This document shows positions 44,978-54,310 of a DNA stretch of 64,000 bases, piece by piece; positions within the stretch are counted from its first letter, which is position 1, and each line of letters opens with the position of its first letter. The notes beneath the pieces are model-generated. The model was not told where the DNA came from, did no database searches, and was given only the letters and a program-made list of their open reading frames with translations. A program made the position numbers and the translations under genes. The DNA is from JAAYCB01 sp012744395. Lineage in GTDB: Bacteria > Planctomycetota > Planctomycetia > Pirellulales > Thermoguttaceae. The stretch lies in the NCBI GenBank assembly GCA_028703175.1, contig JAQVNJ010000016.1:1-64000 (forward strand). The letters run 5' to 3'.

Positions 44978-45994
44978 TCAGGAGAACTGCCAGAGGGCCA
45001 TCTTCAGGACATCGCGAAGACTCTTTTCGGCCGCGAGGACGGCCGCCGGCTCGAATCCGCAGTGCACCAGGCAGTCGTGGCAACGCGGATCGCTACCAGA
45101 AGCGAGTCTATCCCATTCCGTCTCGGCAAGCAAATCCGCGAACCGCGGATAGTGGCGATCGGTGATCAGGTAGCAGGGCCCTTTCCAGCCCCGCACGTTG
45201 TAGGTGGGGTTGGCCCAGGCCGCGCAGGACAGTTCGCGGCCGCCGCAGAGGAAATCGAGATACAGGGGGGAGGTGACGAGGTTGAACGCGGCCAGCAGCG
45301 GCCGGGCCTGGCGGAACTTGGCGTGGATCTCCGCGCGGGTCATGAAGATCTGCTCGCTGCCGCGCCTGTCGCGCCCGACCGCTTCGTACCCGTAGGCCGG
45401 CGAGATCATGAACCCGTCCACCCGCAACTCCGCCAGGTACTGAAACAGCACGGCGAGTTCATGGACATCGGTTTGGCGGTAGACCGTGGTGTTGGTGTAG
45501 ACGAGGAAGCCGGCCGCCTTGGCGGCCTGGATCCCGCTGACCGCCCGAGCGAAGACGCCGCCCCGCTGGACGATTGCATCGTGGGTCGATTCCATGCCGT
45601 CGAGGTGGACGTTGATGAACAGCCGACTCGTGGGGCGGAACTGATCGAGCCGTTCGGAGAGCAGCGTGCCGTTGGTGCAGAGATAGACGTGCTTTTTCCG
45701 GTCCGTGAGCCGCTCGACGAGTTCCCCGATCTGCGGATAGATCAAGGGCTCGCCGCCGCAGACGCTGACGATCGGCGCCCCGCACTGGTCAACGGCGGCG
45801 AGGCAGTCGTCCACGGTCAATCGCTGGTTGCGCGTCGCCGCGTATTCGCGAATCCGGCCGCAACCGCTGCACCGTAAATTGCAGGCATGGAGGGGTTCGA
45901 GCATCAAGACCAAGGGGAACCGCTTGCGGCCGGCAAGCTTCTGTCGCATCACGTAGGCGGCCATCGCACGGGTCAGGGAGAGGGGAAATCGCAT
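44978..45994 (-). CDS. hpnH: Adenosyl-hopene transferase (radical SAM)
   Basis: A 338-residue radical SAM enzyme. The cluster-binding cysteines are Cys38, Cys42 and Cys45 (HACNLRCSGCG). The SAM domain has VSVCGGEPLIYPQIGELVE and YLCTNGT, and the C-terminal SPASM-like part ends near CHDCLVHCGFEP. HpnH adds the adenosyl group to diploptene, the first committed step to extended bacteriohopanepolyols. Length and the LEPLHACNLRC opening match HpnH closely. Genes order squalene-hopene cyclase, hpnH, hpnG on one strand; the cyclase gene lies 163 bases upstream. Confidence 0.94.
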   Translation of the reverse strand: MRFPLSLTRAMAAYVMRQKLAGRKRFPLVLMLEPLHACNLRCSGCGRIREYAATRNQRLTVDDCLAAVDQCGAPIVSVCGGEPLIYPQIGELVERLTDRKKHVYLCTNGTLLSERLDQFRPTSRLFINVHLDGMESTHDAIVQRGGVFARAVSGIQAAKAAGFLVYTNTTVYRQTDVHELAVLFQYLAELRVDGFMISPAYGYEAVGRDRRGSEQIFMTRAEIHAKFRQARPLLAAFNLVTSPLYLDFLCGGRELSCAAWANPTYNVRGWKGPCYLITDRHYPRFADLLAETEWDRLASGSDPRCHDCLVHCGFEPAAVLAAEKSLRDVLKMALWQFS

Positions 45995-46157
45995 GGCAAA
46001 GCCGCCTCAAGAAGTCGTTGGTGCAGGTCCAGTCGCCGCGTTTCGCCGCTTGGGGGCAAACCGGCCCCCGAAGCGCTGACCGCGCTGCCGCGGCCCATGC
46101 CGTGGCACCAGGGGCCCCGTCTGCGGATGATTCCCGCCGCAGGGATGGATCATCCGG

Positions 46158-48359
46158 CTATCCGGCGGCGGCGGCGCGAACGGTCGCGGACTGGCCGTCG
46201 CGGTTGCCCCGCCGCGCGGCAGGTGCCGCCGCGCCGGCGATGCCCATGGCGGCGGAGACGGCAAATCGCGAGAGGGCCAGCAGCGGAAAGTACAGCGGGT
46301 AATAGTGGTAGCGGAGGTAGAACACCTGGGGAAAACCGGTGCCGGTGAACTCCGGTTCGTCCCATTTGCCGTCGGGGCCCTGGTGCTCGACAAGAAAGCG
46401 GATGCCGCGGCCGACGGCGGGATGCGCTTCCATGCCCGCGGCCAGCAGGCCGAGAACGGCCCAGGCGGTCTGCGAGGCGGTGACCGGGCCTTGCCCGCGG
46501 AGCGTCGGATCGGCATAGGTCTCGGGCGACTCTCCCCACCCGCCGCTAGGCTGCTGGTGGGCGAGCAGCCAATTGGCGCCGGCCGCGATGGCGGGATCGT
46601 CCGCCGGCACTCCGACCGCGACCAGGCCGGTGATCACCTGCCAGGTGCCGTACACGTAGTTGACTCCCCAGCGGCCGAACCAGCTTCCATCCGCCTCCTG
46701 CGCCGCGCGGAGGTAGGCCACGCATCGGCTGACCGCCGGATGTTCGGCGCCGAGCCCCAGTTTCCCCAGGGCTTCCAGCACGCGGCCGCTGAGGTCGGGC
46801 GTGCTCGGATCGATCATCGCGTTGTGATCGGCGAAGGGGACGCGGCAGAGGAACTGCCGGTTGTTGTTGCGGTCGAAGGCCCCCCAGCCGCCATCGCGGT
46901 TCTGCATCGCCAGCAGCCAGCGGAGGCCGCGGTCGATTGCAGCCGCCGTCTCGTCCATTGTCTTCAGGCCGCGGTAGGCATCCTCCCGACTGGCGGGCGC
47001 GTGGTGGTACAGCCACTGGTGGGAATTGCCCCCCTCCGGTTCGCCCACCAGCCGCAACTGGGGGGGCAGCGCCCCCGCGGTCGGCGCGGCTTCGGTGAAC
47101 TGGTCCTGGAGGGCCATCAGCACCATTGCCGTGTCATCGCAGTCGGGATAGTAGTCGTTGTTGTATTCGAAGCACCAGCCGCCCGGCTCGGCCTGGACGG
47201 TCTCCGACCAATCGCCGGGCCGGTCGACCTGCCGGTCGAGGAGCCAGTCGACGGCCCGCGCGGCGGCGGGGTGCGATCTTTCGAGGCCGGTTGCCGAAAG
47301 AGCCCGCAAGGCGATGGCGGTGTCCCAGACCGGCGATTTGCAGGGTTGGATGCGGCAGCCCTGCTCGTCGTCGACGACCAGGTCGCCGAGTTGTTTCCAG
47401 CACTCCTGGACCTCGGGGCTGTCGTCGCCGTAACCCAGGGCGTGAAACGCGAGCAGGCTCCAGACGATTGGCGGGTAGATCGCGCCCAGGCCGTCGCTCC
47501 GCTCCGTCCTTTGAAGCGTCCAGCGCTCCGCGGCCTGGATGGCCCGCTTCCGCAACGGCAGCCAGTTGCGCTTCCGCAGGAACTTGAATGTCGCGTCAAC
47601 CGCCCGGAAGAAACGGTCCCAACCAAATCGGCCCCGGCCGGCGGTCCGGCCGGGGCAGCGCAGCTCGGGCCAGTCTTGCGGCGACGCGATGAACAGCTCG
47701 CGAATCCCGCGGCCGGCGTCGATCCGCTTCGTGGGGCGCAGCGCCGAGACGATCGAGAGCGGCACGATCATTGTCCGCGACCAGGCGCTGACCGCGTATA
47801 AGTTAATCGGAAACCACTTGGGTAGAAATATTATCTCCGGCGGGACCTCGGGGCACTCTTCGAAGGGAATCTGCCCGAGGATCGCCAGGTAGAATCGCGT
47901 GTAACTGTTGACGGCGTCGGCGCCGCCGTGGGCGAGGATCGCGCGCCGCGCGCGCTGCATGTATTCCGCGCTCGGGTCGTGCCCGGTGAGCTTGAGCGCG
48001 AAATAGGCCTTGACGCTGCCGCTGATCTCGACGCCGCCGCCGGGATACATCGACCAGCCGCCGCCGGGCAACTGGGTGGCCAGGAGGCGTTCCGCGGCGC
48101 GGCGGGCCAAATCGGACGTCTCGCGGCCGAAGAAGGCCAGGAGGAGGATCGTCTCGCTCTGGAGGATTGAATCTCCCTCCAGTTCGGCGACCCAGTGGCC
48201 CTCGGGCCGCTGCTCGCGGAGAAGCCAATGCCGCGCCAGGAGGATCGATCGGCGGATCGACGCGGCCAGGCGATCGCTGGGCGTTTCCGCCGCGGGGGAG
48301 GCGAGAAGGCCCGCCCGACCATCCGTGGCCGGGCAGGGCTGAATCCGGAAATGGTTCAT
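46158..48359 (-). CDS. shc: Squalene-hopene cyclase
   Basis: A 733-residue monotopic cyclase that folds squalene into hopene at the membrane face. The catalytic DxDD motif is in YPDCDDTAMVL (about residue 406). Several QW repeats are visible (GWGAFDRNN, GSWFGRWGVNYVYGTW, GGWGESPETYADPTLRGQG). The N-terminal domain begins ARHWLLREQRPEGHWVAELEGD. Length equals that of the family. The ATG at 48359 has AGGAAG upstream. It heads the minus-strand hopanoid run shc-hpnH-hpnG. The squalene-forming hpnCDE genes are not here. Hopanoids fit the planctomycete context and the LPS gene lpxB. Confidence 0.95.
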   Translation of the reverse strand: MNHFRIQPCPATDGRAGLLASPAAETPSDRLAASIRRSILLARHWLLREQRPEGHWVAELEGDSILQSETILLLAFFGRETSDLARRAAERLLATQLPGGGWSMYPGGGVEISGSVKAYFALKLTGHDPSAEYMQRARRAILAHGGADAVNSYTRFYLAILGQIPFEECPEVPPEIIFLPKWFPINLYAVSAWSRTMIVPLSIVSALRPTKRIDAGRGIRELFIASPQDWPELRCPGRTAGRGRFGWDRFFRAVDATFKFLRKRNWLPLRKRAIQAAERWTLQRTERSDGLGAIYPPIVWSLLAFHALGYGDDSPEVQECWKQLGDLVVDDEQGCRIQPCKSPVWDTAIALRALSATGLERSHPAAARAVDWLLDRQVDRPGDWSETVQAEPGGWCFEYNNDYYPDCDDTAMVLMALQDQFTEAAPTAGALPPQLRLVGEPEGGNSHQWLYHHAPASREDAYRGLKTMDETAAAIDRGLRWLLAMQNRDGGWGAFDRNNNRQFLCRVPFADHNAMIDPSTPDLSGRVLEALGKLGLGAEHPAVSRCVAYLRAAQEADGSWFGRWGVNYVYGTWQVITGLVAVGVPADDPAIAAGANWLLAHQQPSGGWGESPETYADPTLRGQGPVTASQTAWAVLGLLAAGMEAHPAVGRGIRFLVEHQGPDGKWDEPEFTGTGFPQVFYLRYHYYPLYFPLLALSRFAVSAAMGIAGAAAPAARRGNRDGQSATVRAAAAG

Positions 48360-48435
48360 GGGAGTTCTCTTCCTGGAACTCGAAGGCTGTCATCCGTGAC
48401 GCGCTCGGGCGGGCGAGTTGTCTCCCGCGTTGAAT

Positions 48436-48464
48436 AAGTTATTCGATCGCTTACCGATCGGCAA
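48436..48464 (-). promoter_or_regulatory. Promoter candidate for shc with a palindromic operator-like site
   Basis: On the minus strand TTGCCG (48459-48464) and TAACTT (48436-48441) are 17 bases apart, about 75 bases before the shc start. A perfect 13-base palindrome GAATAACTTATTC (48432-48444) covers the -10 box and looks like a repressor site. No regulator gene is adjacent. Confidence 0.4.
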
Positions 48465-48522
48465 CCCCACTAGGAACGCCCCGCAAAGAAATCCCTCTGC
48501 GGTGTGCCAGCAGTGCTAGCAG

Positions 48523-48561
48523 GCGGATGCGGCCCGCGCTCCGCGGCTGGGCCGCATCCGC
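48523..48561 (-). terminator. Hairpin terminator of the tetraheme lipoprotein gene
   Basis: A 13-bp perfect stem GCGGATGCGGCCC/GGGCCGCATCCGC (48523-48535 and 48549-48561) begins 2 bases after the stop codon of the minus-strand gene ending at 48563. No clear T-run follows, so termination may be Rho-assisted; it also separates this gene from the shc promoter. Confidence 0.6.
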
Positions 48562-48562
48562 G

Positions 48563-50584
48563 CTACTCGTCTTCGTACTCCCGATGCTCGACGTGCGGCC
48601 AGTACTCGTCGAAATCGAAGTCCGGGCTGTTGTCCAGGTCGTGGCAGTTCAAGCACCAGTGGACCTTCGAGTCGCGGGCCTGCTCCTTGGTCACGACCAT
48701 CGCCTGTTGGAGCTTCTTCTGCAACTCCGCGTTGGACCCCATTTCCGCAGCGACATGCTTCTCGCCCGGACCGTGGCAACTTTCGCACCCCACGTCGACG
48801 AGCCTTGGCGTCTCTTCCTCGCGGAGGAAACCGCCCTCGTAGGGGAAATACTGCGTCGGGTGCCAGCCCACGACGTGGCAGCTAATGCATTCCGGGTCAT
48901 GGTGGCGCGGCGGGTCCAACTCCTTGAGGGTCTCCCAGGCCTTGGCGTGGCCCGTCTTCCGCCACACGTCGTAAGACGGCTCGTGGCAGCTCTCGCAGGC
49001 GGCCGAACCGACGAACGTGCCCAGCTCTTCCCTCTGGGGATGCGGGGGCATGTGCCGAATTCCCAGTCCGTCCAGACCGTCCTGCTTCAATTGCTCCTGG
49101 TACTGCCGCATGAACATCTTCATCGCCGCGGACTCGGGGAACCGCGAGTCGAGCGGCACGCGCTGATAGCGGATCGGTTGATCGGCCCCGTAGATTCCCA
49201 GGACGATCGCGTTCATCCCCTTCTCGCCGACCTCAACCAGGAGGGTCTTGCCGTTGATCGGTTGGGCCCTGTCCGGCGGTTCGGGCGCGCCGCCGGCCGT
49301 CACGACGACGTGGAACTGCGGAAAGGCTTCCGCCAATTCCACCGACTCTTCCATCGTGGCGTGGGCCAGGAGCACCAGCAGATCGCACTTCCCCTCGAAC
49401 TTCGGCAGGACCTCGCGGAGCCGCGCCCGGGGATCGGCCATCTCGATGTCCGGGTTGTTGATCTCCTTCTGCCATTTGCCGCCCAGGACCGTGGTGACGC
49501 CGACGCGGAGGCCGCCCGCCTCCAGAATCCGGTGATCGGCGGTCATCCCCATCGCGAACCCGAACACGGCCACGTTCGCCGAGACGAAGGGGCTCTGCAC
49601 CTGCGCGGTGGAGGCGACGCGGGCGAGCAGTTCCGTGGCGGACAACCGCAGGTCGCTCTTGCCCAGCGCGATCGCGTCGTAGCCGATCTGCTGCATGGCG
49701 TCGATCGACATGCCGAACTTCAATTCGGCCTGCCTGCCGGAGCCTTTCACCAGGCCGCCGCAGTCGAGCCCGAGGGTGGGCCAGCCGTCCGCCTCGAGCT
49801 TCGCGAACAGCGTGTGGCGCCGGCTGAGCCCGCCTTTCATGCGATCCAATCCCGCACAGCCGCACGGTTCGAGGTACCCGTCCTGCCGCCCGCTGATCAC
49901 CAGGGCCAGCTTGGGCGGCTCCCAGCCGACGAAGATCGGCCCATTTTCGAGGATCGGGTCAAACGGCTGGCCGCTGTGCTTGCCTTTGCCAAACGGCTTC
50001 CCCTCGACCGTCTTGGCGGCCGGCGGTTCCACGGGGCCCCGCTCCTGTGGCAGGACGCCCGGCTTGACGGTGCCTGGGGAGGGCGCTACCCCGCCACGCA
50101 GCGGATTTGGCGAGAACCCCGACAGCGCCAGCGGCGACGACTGCGCAATCGCGGTGCGATCCTCCGCGCCTGGCTCCGCGGCGGCCCGCTTGCCGACCGG
50201 CGGGCCGCCCCGCGTCTCCGCGCCAACCGCAGTCGGCGTTTCCCCCGACGCGGCGACCGCCTCGGGGGGGCCTCCCGTGGCGACGCCGCCCAACTCGCCG
50301 GGCACGGCAGGGGCGCGTTGCGGGATCGGCGACTGGTCCGTCTGCGCCGCCAGTTCGAGGAGCCGTGGCGTGTCGGGCTGGAGGGGCGGACTCGCGGGCG
50401 GCTGGCCGACTTTTGTGGTGGACGGATCGCGCACGACGTCCTGCGAGCCTTCCGGCCCGGCCGGTGGCGGCACCGGCGGCTGGCCCCGCTGCGGGGAATC
50501 GCAGCCGACCAGGGCTGCCAGAGAGCCGAGGATCAGCAACGCGACGGCCTGTGCCGCTTGCGACGAAAACCTGTCAATGAGCAT
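48563..50584 (-). CDS. Tetraheme c-type cytochrome lipoprotein with degenerate metallophosphoesterase-like domain
   Basis: A 673-residue lipoprotein (lipobox LAALVGC, Cys29). A Pro/Ala/Gly-rich linker covers residues 30-230. Residues 230-510 resemble a 5'-nucleotidase/UshA-type calcineurin-like fold (LALVISGRQDGYLEPCGCAG, SIDAMQQIGYDAIALGKSD, LLVLLAHATMEESVELAEAF), but the expected metal ligands (GNHE and HxG) are replaced, so catalysis is doubtful. The C-terminal 160 residues carry four heme motifs: CESCH, CISCH, CESCH and CLNCH. The ATG at 50584 follows GAGG; a longer frame to 50818 was rejected. A periplasmic electron carrier or sensor is likely; a DUF1573 protein precedes it on the same strand. 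Confidence 0.82.
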   Translation of the reverse strand: MLIDRFSSQAAQAVALLILGSLAALVGCDSPQRGQPPVPPPAGPEGSQDVVRDPSTTKVGQPPASPPLQPDTPRLLELAAQTDQSPIPQRAPAVPGELGGVATGGPPEAVAASGETPTAVGAETRGGPPVGKRAAAEPGAEDRTAIAQSSPLALSGFSPNPLRGGVAPSPGTVKPGVLPQERGPVEPPAAKTVEGKPFGKGKHSGQPFDPILENGPIFVGWEPPKLALVISGRQDGYLEPCGCAGLDRMKGGLSRRHTLFAKLEADGWPTLGLDCGGLVKGSGRQAELKFGMSIDAMQQIGYDAIALGKSDLRLSATELLARVASTAQVQSPFVSANVAVFGFAMGMTADHRILEAGGLRVGVTTVLGGKWQKEINNPDIEMADPRARLREVLPKFEGKCDLLVLLAHATMEESVELAEAFPQFHVVVTAGGAPEPPDRAQPINGKTLLVEVGEKGMNAIVLGIYGADQPIRYQRVPLDSRFPESAAMKMFMRQYQEQLKQDGLDGLGIRHMPPHPQREELGTFVGSAACESCHEPSYDVWRKTGHAKAWETLKELDPPRHHDPECISCHVVGWHPTQYFPYEGGFLREEETPRLVDVGCESCHGPGEKHVAAEMGSNAELQKKLQQAMVVTKEQARDSKVHWCLNCHDLDNSPDFDFDEYWPHVEHREYEDE

Positions 50585-50860
50585 CTGTTTGACCTCGATT
50601 GTACGGGTCGTTTGGAACCGCCGGAAAGCCGATCCAGAACGCGGCCGATCCCACAACGACGCGCAACGTCCATGTTCGGTCCCAGATTCCGCCAGACCTT
50701 TTGGCCTGATTGTCGATGTCTTCCACGGCCGCGCCACGGCGGCTCCAGGGGGACGGGTGCGACCGGTCGCGGCACATGCGTCTCTGCATCTCTGCGCGCG
50801 GCGAAGCCGACGGCACAAGCTGAAGAGTCCACGCGAATGGCTGCCCCGCGGCCAGGTCGG

Positions 50861-52039
50861 TCAGCGGACAAGAAACTGGACGTAAATGTCCAAGTCCTTG
50901 GCCGTTGGGTGGGTTGTTTTCAATCGGATTTTGCCCATCGAATCCCGCTTGGGACCTAGGTGGTTGCAGGGCGGGCTGCCGACGGGAATCTCGATCTCAA
51001 TCGGCGTGATTGCGGCGTGGCCTCCGGAAGGGCTTGTCCGCTCGCCCAACCGGACCTGGATCAGGTCGGGGGACACCTCCGCCACCTCGAACTCGACCTC
51101 TTCCGGCCGGCTCCCTCCCACCTTGATGAACAGGGTCTTGCGGATCGACTGCTCGGCAGTCAGTGTTCCCAGCCTCAAGACCGCCGCCGTGTCGATCCAG
51201 TCCGTCCCGACAACCGTGATCTCGCTGACAACGGTCCCCTTGACCGGCATCGTGACCTCCGGCAGGTCGGACGCGTCGGCCTTCAAGCGAATTGTCCCGC
51301 GAAACGGGCCAAGAGGCAAGCCAGGTTTTGCCGTTACCGTGACCAAGTAGCCGCACTTTGCGTATTTTTCCTGGCTTACCTCGTCTGGGGGGAGCGGCGA
51401 GTAAGCGATCTGAAAATGGTCTGGCGGCTCGACCTCGGCGCCGGTGATCTCTAGTGGCTTGGGCATGTAGCTGTACAAGCGAGCACTTGCGATGGCGGAC
51501 TGCCCGGCCGTAATCGAACTGTAGACAAGTTCCTCCGGAAACAACCGCACCTTGGCCGTCATCTCCCCGTGAATCCGCAGATGCACGGCGGGGCGGTGGG
51601 GATCGTTGGTGATGATCGTTGCTGTCTGGGCATAGGGGCCGACGATATCCTGGCCACTCCATTCCAGCTTGACGACTCCCGACGCACCGGCGGGAATCAC
51701 GCCGTCGCCGATGTCGCTGAGTGTGCATTTGCAGGTGGTCTGGCCCTTTGTCAACTTCAGCGGCGCGGTTCCGACGTTGCGGAACTCAAACTCGTGGGAT
51801 GCCACCATGTGGTTGGCCATCGAGCCGAAGAAATAGTCTTCCTCGACGACCTCCACCTCGGGATGCGCCTTCGGAACAGACGCCGACTCGTCGCCCGCGG
51901 GCAATTCGTCAACGCGCGCCAAGGGAGGCATGATCGGATGGGCAAAGAACCGCCATGCGGCCAGACCCGCCCCGCTAGCCGTCCCGAGGATGGCCGCCAG
52001 AAGAAAAACAAGCGTGAGTCTCATGGTTCCAATATGCAT
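50861..52039 (-). CDS. DUF1573 exported protein
   Basis: A 392-residue exported protein with an N-terminal signal/anchor (TLVFLLAAILGTASGAGLAAW). The DUF1573 module follows: HEFEFRNVGTAPLKLTKGQTTCKCTLS, then GVVKLEWSGQDIVGPYAQTATIITNDPHRP, an immunoglobulin-like fold with the characteristic C-K-C pair. A second Ig-like repeat (residues 160-270) lies downstream. The function of DUF1573 is unknown; such proteins are common in planctomycete envelopes. The start is the ATG at 52039 (alternative at 52024). It lies upstream of the tetraheme lipoprotein on the same strand, 276 bases apart, and downstream of the O-antigen ligase gene. Confidence 0.85.
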   Translation of the reverse strand: MHIGTMRLTLVFLLAAILGTASGAGLAAWRFFAHPIMPPLARVDELPAGDESASVPKAHPEVEVVEEDYFFGSMANHMVASHEFEFRNVGTAPLKLTKGQTTCKCTLSDIGDGVIPAGASGVVKLEWSGQDIVGPYAQTATIITNDPHRPAVHLRIHGEMTAKVRLFPEELVYSSITAGQSAIASARLYSYMPKPLEITGAEVEPPDHFQIAYSPLPPDEVSQEKYAKCGYLVTVTAKPGLPLGPFRGTIRLKADASDLPEVTMPVKGTVVSEITVVGTDWIDTAAVLRLGTLTAEQSIRKTLFIKVGGSRPEEVEFEVAEVSPDLIQVRLGERTSPSGGHAAITPIEIEIPVGSPPCNHLGPKRDSMGKIRLKTTHPTAKDLDIYVQFLVR

Positions 52040-52102
52040 TCCAGGACGAGGAATTACCAGATCGCAAAACGATTACCTCCCCGCTGCTCGCTGCGCGCAG
52101 AC

Positions 52103-54310
52103 TCAGCCGGGGTTATTACGCTCCAGCCAAAGGCGTTGTTCGTCGGACAGTTTCTTGTCCAAATGGGGGGTTGCCTGATCCAGCCGGAGCGCTTCCTTGC
52201 GTTCCCGCGCATATCCCTCCATGTCGCCGGCCAGCCGGTAGGCCTCGGCAAGGTCGGCGTGAAAGCGGCAGTTGTTCGGATACAATCGCGCCGCGGCACG
52301 AAGGGTCTCGATCCCTTGGGCAAGTTTCGCCGAATCGCCCGACCGGGCGTAGGCCTCAACGAATTTTACCCCAAAACCGTGCCGCCGCGAGGCCGACCGC
52401 GGTGCCCGGAGGAGCGTTTCCGCGACGAGCGTTTCGAATCGGTGAAACGCCGCCGGAGTTGGCTGTTCGAGCCACTCCTGGAAGGCCAGGTCGGCCAACA
52501 GGCCGCGCGGCTGGACGGCCCAGCGGTCCGCCTCCGCCGCCGCGGCGAGCGCCTCGCGGGCGCGCGCGGGGTTGGCATAGGCTCGTTGGAGTGCCGCCTG
52601 GGCGCGGACGGTCGCGCGATAGCCGGTGAAGAAACAGCCGGCGATCAGGCCCGCTGCAATCAGCAGCGCTGCGTAGGCGACCCGGCGGGGCACCTCCCGG
52701 CAGCCGCACCCCCGCGTGTTGAGCGCCAGGGCCAATAGCAGCCAAAGGCTGGCCGCGACGCCCGGAAAGCCGATCCCCCCGGCAAACAGGAGGTGCAGGA
52801 GCATCACGGCGGCGGCCACGGTCCAGGTCGCTGCCGCGTCTTCCCCGCGCCGGACCCAACCGTCGAGGAGCACGAGCGTCGCTCCGCCGGCCAGCAGTCC
52901 CAGCGGGGCGACGACCAGACTGGGAGGCGCGGCGCTCATCGCTCCAATCGGTAGGAGGAGTCCCAGGCCGGCAAGCCCGCCCAGGTAGATCGTGGCCGGG
53001 CCGCGGGGGGGGGCCTCGTCGGCGCCCGGCCGCATCGTTGGCGGGCAAGCTTCCTGCCCGGCGGCCTCGCGACTTCGCAGATTGCAGACAGCGAAGGCGG
53101 CCAGGAAGACGCACAGCAGGAGGGCTGCCGGCGACCCGGCGGTCGCCCAGACCTCGAACAGGAAGTTGTGGGGATCGGCGATCTCTTCACTCGCCTCCGG
53201 CAGCTTGTAGGCGGTGTACCACTCCTGGAAATTGCCCGGTCCGCATCCGAAGACCGGCGCGTCGCGAATGATCGCCAAGGTTGCCCGCCAGTACTCCATC
53301 CGGTAGCCGAGCGACTTGGGCGCTTCGCTGAGCACTTCGGCATCGAGCTGTCCGAGTCCGATTGCGCCCGCCACGACCAGGGCCAGCAGGAACCCGGCCA
53401 GCCCGGCGGCGAGCAGGACACGGCGGAGCGGCATGGCCCGGGGGCGGCTGGACCACCACAGGCCGCCGAGAGCCACCGTCCCGGCGCCGACGGCCAGGTA
53501 CGCGCTGCGGCTCTTGGTCAGCAGAAGGCAGAGCCCGAGCGGAATCAGCAGTCCCGCAGCCCCTGCGCGGGCCTTCCATCCAGGACGCTGGCCGCAGAAC
53601 AGGGCGACCGCGAGAACGGCAACCGACCAGGGTGCGAGAAAGCCGGCCAGGGAATTGGCCAGCGCGAAGGTGGCCATCGGCTCGCGGCTTTCCAGCCGCT
53701 GCTCGAAGACCTGGCGTTGGGGCGAGCCGGGCGGAAACCACAGACCGGCTTCCCGCAGCGTCTCATCGGAGGCCTGCTGGTAAAGCGCACGGGTCGCCGG
53801 CAGCTCGATGGCAACCTGGTAGAGGCCATAGACCGACACCGTTGCGGCGACCGCGATCATCACCGCCGCCACGGCGCGGCGTTCGAGTCCGGTGCGGAAC
53901 GACTGCCTGGCGAGGAAGAAGGCCGCGGCCAATCCCACCCATTCCCAGAGCATATTCAGTGCTGGCCGAGGGCTCCCCCAGAAGAACGCACGAACGGCCG
54001 CGATGCTATGCCAGATGGCCAGCAGGCCAAGAGCCAGGTCGGGCCATCCCGCCAGGATTCGCGCCCGCGGCTCGCGGAGGAGGGCCCACGCCCAGGCGGC
54101 GAGAAGAAGCAGCCAGAGGATTGCGACGACCAGACCGTCGCCTTCAACCGCCACCGATTCGCTCGGGTAGAGGGGGCGGAGCACAAAGATCGCCACCAGC
54201 GGGCCCGGCAGCCACGCGGCCGGCCGCCGCAGCACGGGGCGGGCCGGACTGGCCGTGGAAGGCGGGCTTGGCTGCCGCCCTTTCGATCGGGCAGGTTTAC
54301 TTCCCTTCAT
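52103..54310 (-). CDS. O-antigen ligase/polymerase family membrane protein with C-terminal TPR-like helices
   Basis: A 735-residue polytopic protein with about 12 helices and the Wzy_C signature region LLLTKSRSAYLAVGAG. The RMEYWRATLAIIRDAPVFGCGPGNFQ and ADPHNFLFEVWATAG elements of O-antigen ligases (WaaL/Wzy) follow. The last 150 residues are soluble, TPR-like helices (AALQRAYANPARAREALAAA). It should attach or polymerise lipid-linked glycans at the periplasmic side of the inner membrane. The ATG at 54310 overlaps the end of the WecA-like gene by 14 bases, so the two are translationally linked. Confidence 0.87.
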   Translation of the reverse strand: MKGSKPARSKGRQPSPPSTASPARPVLRRPAAWLPGPLVAIFVLRPLYPSESVAVEGDGLVVAILWLLLLAAWAWALLREPRARILAGWPDLALGLLAIWHSIAAVRAFFWGSPRPALNMLWEWVGLAAAFFLARQSFRTGLERRAVAAVMIAVAATVSVYGLYQVAIELPATRALYQQASDETLREAGLWFPPGSPQRQVFEQRLESREPMATFALANSLAGFLAPWSVAVLAVALFCGQRPGWKARAGAAGLLIPLGLCLLLTKSRSAYLAVGAGTVALGGLWWSSRPRAMPLRRVLLAAGLAGFLLALVVAGAIGLGQLDAEVLSEAPKSLGYRMEYWRATLAIIRDAPVFGCGPGNFQEWYTAYKLPEASEEIADPHNFLFEVWATAGSPAALLLCVFLAAFAVCNLRSREAAGQEACPPTMRPGADEAPPRGPATIYLGGLAGLGLLLPIGAMSAAPPSLVVAPLGLLAGGATLVLLDGWVRRGEDAAATWTVAAAVMLLHLLFAGGIGFPGVAASLWLLLALALNTRGCGCREVPRRVAYAALLIAAGLIAGCFFTGYRATVRAQAALQRAYANPARAREALAAAAEADRWAVQPRGLLADLAFQEWLEQPTPAAFHRFETLVAETLLRAPRSASRRHGFGVKFVEAYARSGDSAKLAQGIETLRAAARLYPNNCRFHADLAEAYRLAGDMEGYARERKEALRLDQATPHLDKKLSDEQRLWLERNNPG

